In this document: positions 61,201 to 64,000 of the stretch, one piece after another
Numbering within the stretch: the stretch's first letter is position 1
How the letters are laid out: each line of letters opens with the position of its first letter
Assembly: GCA_900708905.1 (NCBI GenBank)
Contig: CAADRB010000041.1
Coordinates: 32,149 to 96,148, forward strand
Length of the DNA stretch: 64,000 bases
Direction: 5' to 3'
Source: Hymenolepis diminuta
Lineage: Eukaryota > Platyhelminthes > Cestoda > Cyclophyllidea > Hymenolepididae
Program-made: the position numbers and the translations under genes
Notes under the pieces: generated by a model
Seen by the model: only the letters and a program-made list of their open reading frames with translations
What the model was told of the DNA's origin: nothing
Databases searched by the model: none

Positions 61201-63707
61201 TAATAGCATAAGCTCAAATCTGCTTTAAATAAAAGCATCCTACTAATATTTTATTAGACAAATTGAGGTACTGTGGGAATCTCGTTTAACCCCCCTTTTT
61301 TTGTTTGTTGTGATAATACTTCAATTTGTATATAGGTCAAGATAAAAATAATCCGATTAAAATATGACCTTTTGATCATATCATATCCATTTTGAATTAC
61401 AAACTTTATCACGCACTGGTTTATGAATGTTTGTTCCCCATGACTTCGAATTTTCGTTAAGGTAACATCTAATATTACCCTCCATCCTAGCATCTACCTG
61501 CATGCCAACTTGGGGAGTAATTACGATTTCATTTGAGTTGTAAGTTAGACTAGATCCAATAAAGAAAAAATTGAATTTTTTGAGTAACGAAGGCGACGAC
61601 TTCCATTTACACTTTAAACTGTTGTTTTTGCTTGCATATATTTCATATTTCGATTGCAAAATTTAGTCTTTATTATACGGGACCCGTAAGGCATCTGAGG
61701 ACAGTTTATACACTTAGAAAAACAGAAAATGAAACTCTTATTGGTTGAAACTTACCATTTCTTGTAACAAAGCAAATAAACTTAATGGTAACCTAGGTTT
61801 TGTTCTATATATCCTCCTTCGGCTTCTATCACCGACTCAATTCGAGTCCGAAAGTGACTGCAAGCTTCGATCAGATGAGGTAGTCTTTACCAATGTTCCC
61901 CATTGCTCGGGCTATTGATTCCATCAGAGGAGGATTTGAGGGTGCCTATTAACTTCCTTTTCAACCAAACCCCAGCCGCCCCACACATGATAATCCAAGG
62001 GATTAAGGTCTAGTGAGTAGTTAAGAGATGGCCATAAGTTTGGTGTGACATGATGATGAAAGTTCTCGGCCATTCAATCTGGAGTTTTGAGAGCTTTGTG
62101 GGATGGAGCCGATTCTTATTGGAAGAAATAGAGTCTTCCATTGGCTACGTTGTCTATCCAGGGCGGCTTAGTAACAGTGATTTGAAGAGTCTCCACATAT
62201 ACATCTGCATCTGCATTGACTCTAAGGCTCTGTGGAGATAATTGAGGAGTCATAATGTGCCCCTCCCTCACTGCTAACAACATCGAAAAGCATCACTGTT
62301 GCTGGAAACTTCGTGCGCGTGCATAACGGTTGGAACTTCAGTGAGATCCACCCGCACATAGCCACCTATCATTTCTTCGATTCACTTTTTCATCTTGGTG
62401 GAAGTGGGAGAAAAATAAAAGACACTCCTGTTCTCCTGGGTGCCTCAATCTGATAAAAAGTAGTCTCACATGCATTTAACAATTCCCTTGAGTTGTTCTT
62501 GTCCACATAAACTGACCTTGCCCAAGAAAGTATGATTTGTATCCGAGGTTTTGATGAACAACATTCCTTAAATATTTTTGTTCCTTCAGATACTTGAAGA
62601 TGTTTGGCATGATGTCGTGCATTGACTTCCCAGCATTTTCGTCCGCCATGCCATGCCATGTACTCTTCACAAACTCAGGTGTCCTGAGTGAATCAGCAGA
62701 GCGTTGACAATGCTCTTTTCTCTTCCTCATGGTGGCCAATTTATCTCCATTGTTTTCATTCAGCAGCTCCTTTCTAACTTTGCAAATGGAAGATCTGGTG
62801 ACCTTTAGAAATCTTGCAATTTCTAAATTGCTGTGCTTTGCTTTTATTGACACTATTACAGCGTGTCTTTTTATATCATTAGTTATAGTAGTATCTGCCA
62901 TAAGTTCTTTTGATATAAAAATACATTAATTATTGTCGAGTTAATTTAAATTGCAAAATGGAGCAACACTGCAGCCGTTTGAAAATGTTTTTTGTTATTC
63001 CATTCATTAGCTATAAGTCATTGCTCAAATTTTGATGTTGGTATTGATAGGAGAAATATATGTAAGTGATAAACAAAGTCCAAGACCTTTCAAGTTTTAT
63101 ACAAGAGAAACGTGCCTAAGACGTCACTTTTCCGCATACTGTCTTCAGTCCTTAACTTTTTTACCATCACATCAAATAGTTTTCTCGGGAAGTTAACAAA
63201 CAAATGTCCACTTAGACAAAGCCGAAGGTTCAGGGCAGTCAATATGTAGGTCCTTCCAAATTTTTAGATAGTGTAATCATGTGCAAGCAATTGTGAAATG
63301 GTGCCTAACTGCTTTATTTTACCGTCTTGTAGACAATTGGCGGGGATGAAGACGTTAAGCAGCATGGTTGTGTGCGTTGTAAAGAGAACGTCGAGGCGGC
63401 TAGACGACAGGCAACAGAAGAACAACAACGTCACCTCGCTGAACTGGAGGCTCGTTTGTCCGCCGAACACGCAGCCGCTCTCTCTGCTGTTGTGGAACGC
63501 GAACGTCAGGCAGCTCGTGAACAGTTGGAAGCAGCTGAAGCGCGTTTCAATGACACCCTCGTACAGACAAAGCGTCGCCAATGGTGTCGTAATTGTCTCA
63601 AGGAGGCCATCTATCATTGTTGTTGGAACACATCCTATTGCTCCATCAATTGTCAGCAGACTCACTGGCACAAGGAGCACAAACGCCAGTGCCGCCGTAA
63701 ACGCTAA
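51305..63707 (+). CDS. ZMYND11: ZMYND11/BS69-like chromatin reader, four coding exons, 1066 residues
   Basis: Exons 51305-52297, 52369-52718, 56687-58169 and 63333-63707 join in phase (3201 bases, no stop). The domain order equals human ZMYND11 (about 602 residues): N-terminal winged-helix-like region (about 8-75), PHD finger (about 98-155; [19 protein letters not shown] and CPVC), bromodomain-like region (about 168-262), Cys pair region, PWWP (about 299-345), then at the C-terminus a coiled coil (about 958-1020) and MYND zinc finger (1027-1062; [17 protein letters not shown]). In vertebrates it reads H3.3 K36 trimethylation, restrains RNA polymerase II elongation and binds PxLxP partners through MYND. 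Two things differ here. The PWWP entry strand is divergent. A disordered Ser/Lys-rich block of about 490 residues with two AT-hooks is inserted in exon 3. One or more small exons in the 5.2-kb last intron cannot be excluded. Confidence 0.92.
52369..52718 (+). CDS. ZMYND11: ZMYND11 coding exon 2 (PWWP second half, linker)
   Basis: Acceptor TTCCTGTTTTGTAG after a 71-base intron; donor AAAAG|GTGAAT. Begins [13 protein letters not shown], matching the RFFG strand of the PWWP, then continues as helix and linker ([13 protein letters not shown]) and a Ser/Asp-rich stretch. Confidence 0.9.
53575..53745 (-). repeat. SINE-like copy (inverted)
   Basis: Minus strand reads GAGGTCGCGATTTCGATCGG, CAGTGAGCGGGATGGAC, GACTCCATGATCTACTC, AGAAAACACTTTAAACG, in family order. 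Confidence 0.55.
54430..54570 (+). repeat. SINE-like copy (3' part)
   Basis: CACTGGTTAATCCCGGTCAA, GGTTCTCATAATAGTGGCTC, CCTGCTCTCTCCCTAAG, CTTTGGAGTTATTTAAT match the 3' half of the family. Confidence 0.5.
54890..55230 (+). other. GC-rich islet with TATA-like motif inside ZMYND11 intron 2
   Basis: About 340 bases at roughly half G+C, with several CpGs and CGGCCGGCCG (55137-55146), in a much AT-richer intron. CATATAAG occurs near 55200. It could be an alternative promoter, an enhancer or a solo LTR (TGTGGGAGAAAT near 54889), but I found no clear target duplication. Confidence 0.35.
56687..58169 (+). CDS. ZMYND11: ZMYND11 coding exon 3 (disordered block with two AT-hooks)
   Basis: Acceptor CTTTCTTCTCTTTTAG; donor CAG|GTGCGT. 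494 codons rich in Ser, Arg, Lys, Gly and Ala. [18 protein letters not shown] at about residues 573-590 and [15 protein letters not shown] at about 701-715 are AT-hook cores (RGRP) flanked by basic residues and nuclear-localisation-like clusters. An Asp run from GAT repeats sits at about 57271-57302. Human ZMYND11 has a much shorter linker here. Confidence 0.88.
58170..63332 (+). other. ZMYND11 intron 3
   Basis: About 5.2 kb of AT-rich sequence with a dead mariner at 61782-62901 on the opposite strand. No exon seen, though a small exon between the disordered block and the coiled coil is possible. Confidence 0.55.
61782..62901 (-). pseudogene. Dead mariner (DD34D) transposase
   Basis: On the minus strand, ATG 62901 opens a helix-turn-helix region ([20 protein letters not shown]). 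[20 protein letters not shown] follows, the core linker of mariner-like transposases, with a frameshift near 62520. The first catalytic region is lost (FIFLPLPPR where FxDEK is usual). The second Asp is Glu (GAA 62113-62115, in ESAPSHKAL) and the third is Asp (GAC 62008-62010, in [11 protein letters not shown]). They are exactly 34 codons apart, the DD34D spacing. Stops interrupt it just before the Glu and at the usual Trp of DWMAENF. It ends [17 protein letters not shown] before TAA. It sits antisense in the ZMYND11 intron; I could not define terminal inverted repeats. Confidence 0.88.
63333..63707 (+). CDS. ZMYND11: ZMYND11 coding exon 4 (coiled coil and MYND finger)
   Basis: Acceptor TTTACCGTCTTGTAG. 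Residues 943-1066: an Ala/Glu/Arg-rich coiled coil, then the MYND finger [20 protein letters not shown]...[10 protein letters not shown] and the basic end RQCRRKR, nearly identical to the vertebrate C-terminus. Confidence 0.95.
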   Translation, partial: TIGGDEDVKQHGCVRCKENVEAARRQATEEQQRHLAELEARLSAEHAAALSAVVERERQAAREQLEAAEARFNDTLVQTKRRQWCRNCLKEAIYHCCWNTSYCSINCQQTHWHKEHKRQCRRKR

Positions 63708-63982
63708 CACTCCTCTCCGCCTGTCCTTACATCCCCTAGCATTTTGTAAATACCCCTGACAGTAGTAGTATGTATTTATGTAAGCAGTGACGACGACAAT
63801 GACAAATGAACACGTCCACACAACACTACTTATGTTTTCCCCTTCTCTCGCTATTAGTATTGTACATTCTCCATGTGTCTTTGTGTTGTTATACTTATCA
63901 TCACTCCCTAATTTTCTGTGTACTTCGTCATCACACACTCACAGTGTAAGACATATTTAAGCATATTACTATTACTAATATC

Positions 63983-63988
63983 AATAAA
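63983..63988 (+). terminator. AATAAA poly(A) signal of ZMYND11
   Basis: 276 bases after the stop, in AT-rich sequence at the right edge of the window. Confidence 0.6.
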
Positions 63989-64000
63989 TGTGTTTTTATA

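Noticed and set aside
61690..62990. Terminal inverted repeats of the mariner
   Set aside because: Only CAGT-type ends could be paired; the match is too short to claim boundaries.
63264..63938. 224-codon open frame antisense to ZMYND11 exon 4
   Set aside because: It covers the coiled coil and MYND finger on the opposite strand; length comes from coding-strand composition.
1..64000. CRISPR arrays, bacterial operons, ribosomal RNA
   Set aside because: None seen; the window is a eukaryotic nuclear sequence with spliceosomal introns.

Overview
This is AT-rich eukaryotic DNA with GT-AG introns, large introns, short 3' ends with AATAAA signals and many degenerate mobile elements. The gene complement (SUFU, ZMYND11, GET4) is animal. 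A 29-residue cysteine-rich metallothionein-like gene, Ty3/gypsy, mariner and tRNA-type SINE debris, and AG sites a few bases upstream of two start codons (compatible with spliced-leader trans-splicing) all fit a flatworm, most likely a tapeworm. That placement is inference; no ribosomal or mitochondrial marker is present.

Layout: 1-389, gypsy RNase H fragment ending in an LTR-like tail. 390-10500, gene-poor AT-rich sequence with one SINE and a tandem duplication. 10609-10816, two-exon metallothionein-like gene (+). 11028-11390, solo LTR. About 12.2-21.0 kb, a minus-strand series of short exons that looks like an immunoglobulin-like surface protein gene, partly decayed or imperfectly resolved, with two inverted solo LTRs in its introns. 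22086-23039, intronless GET4 (+). 23-26.8 kb, intergenic with SINE and LTR-like pieces. 27047-48545, SUFU (+), five coding exons in perfect phase. 48.8-51.3 kb, intergenic with a dispersed repeat. 51305-63707, ZMYND11/BS69-like chromatin reader (+), four coding exons in phase, with a dead mariner in its last intron.

Function: the three well-supported genes do unrelated housekeeping or regulatory jobs. GET4 delivers tail-anchored proteins to the ER, SUFU restrains GLI transcription factors in Hedgehog signalling, and ZMYND11 reads histone marks and represses transcription. SUFU and ZMYND11 are each nearly twice the length of their human counterparts, because of low-complexity insertions and, in ZMYND11, a roughly 490-residue disordered block carrying two AT-hooks. 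The most novel material is the tiny metallothionein gene, the hidden minus-strand exon series, and the remodelled SUFU and ZMYND11.
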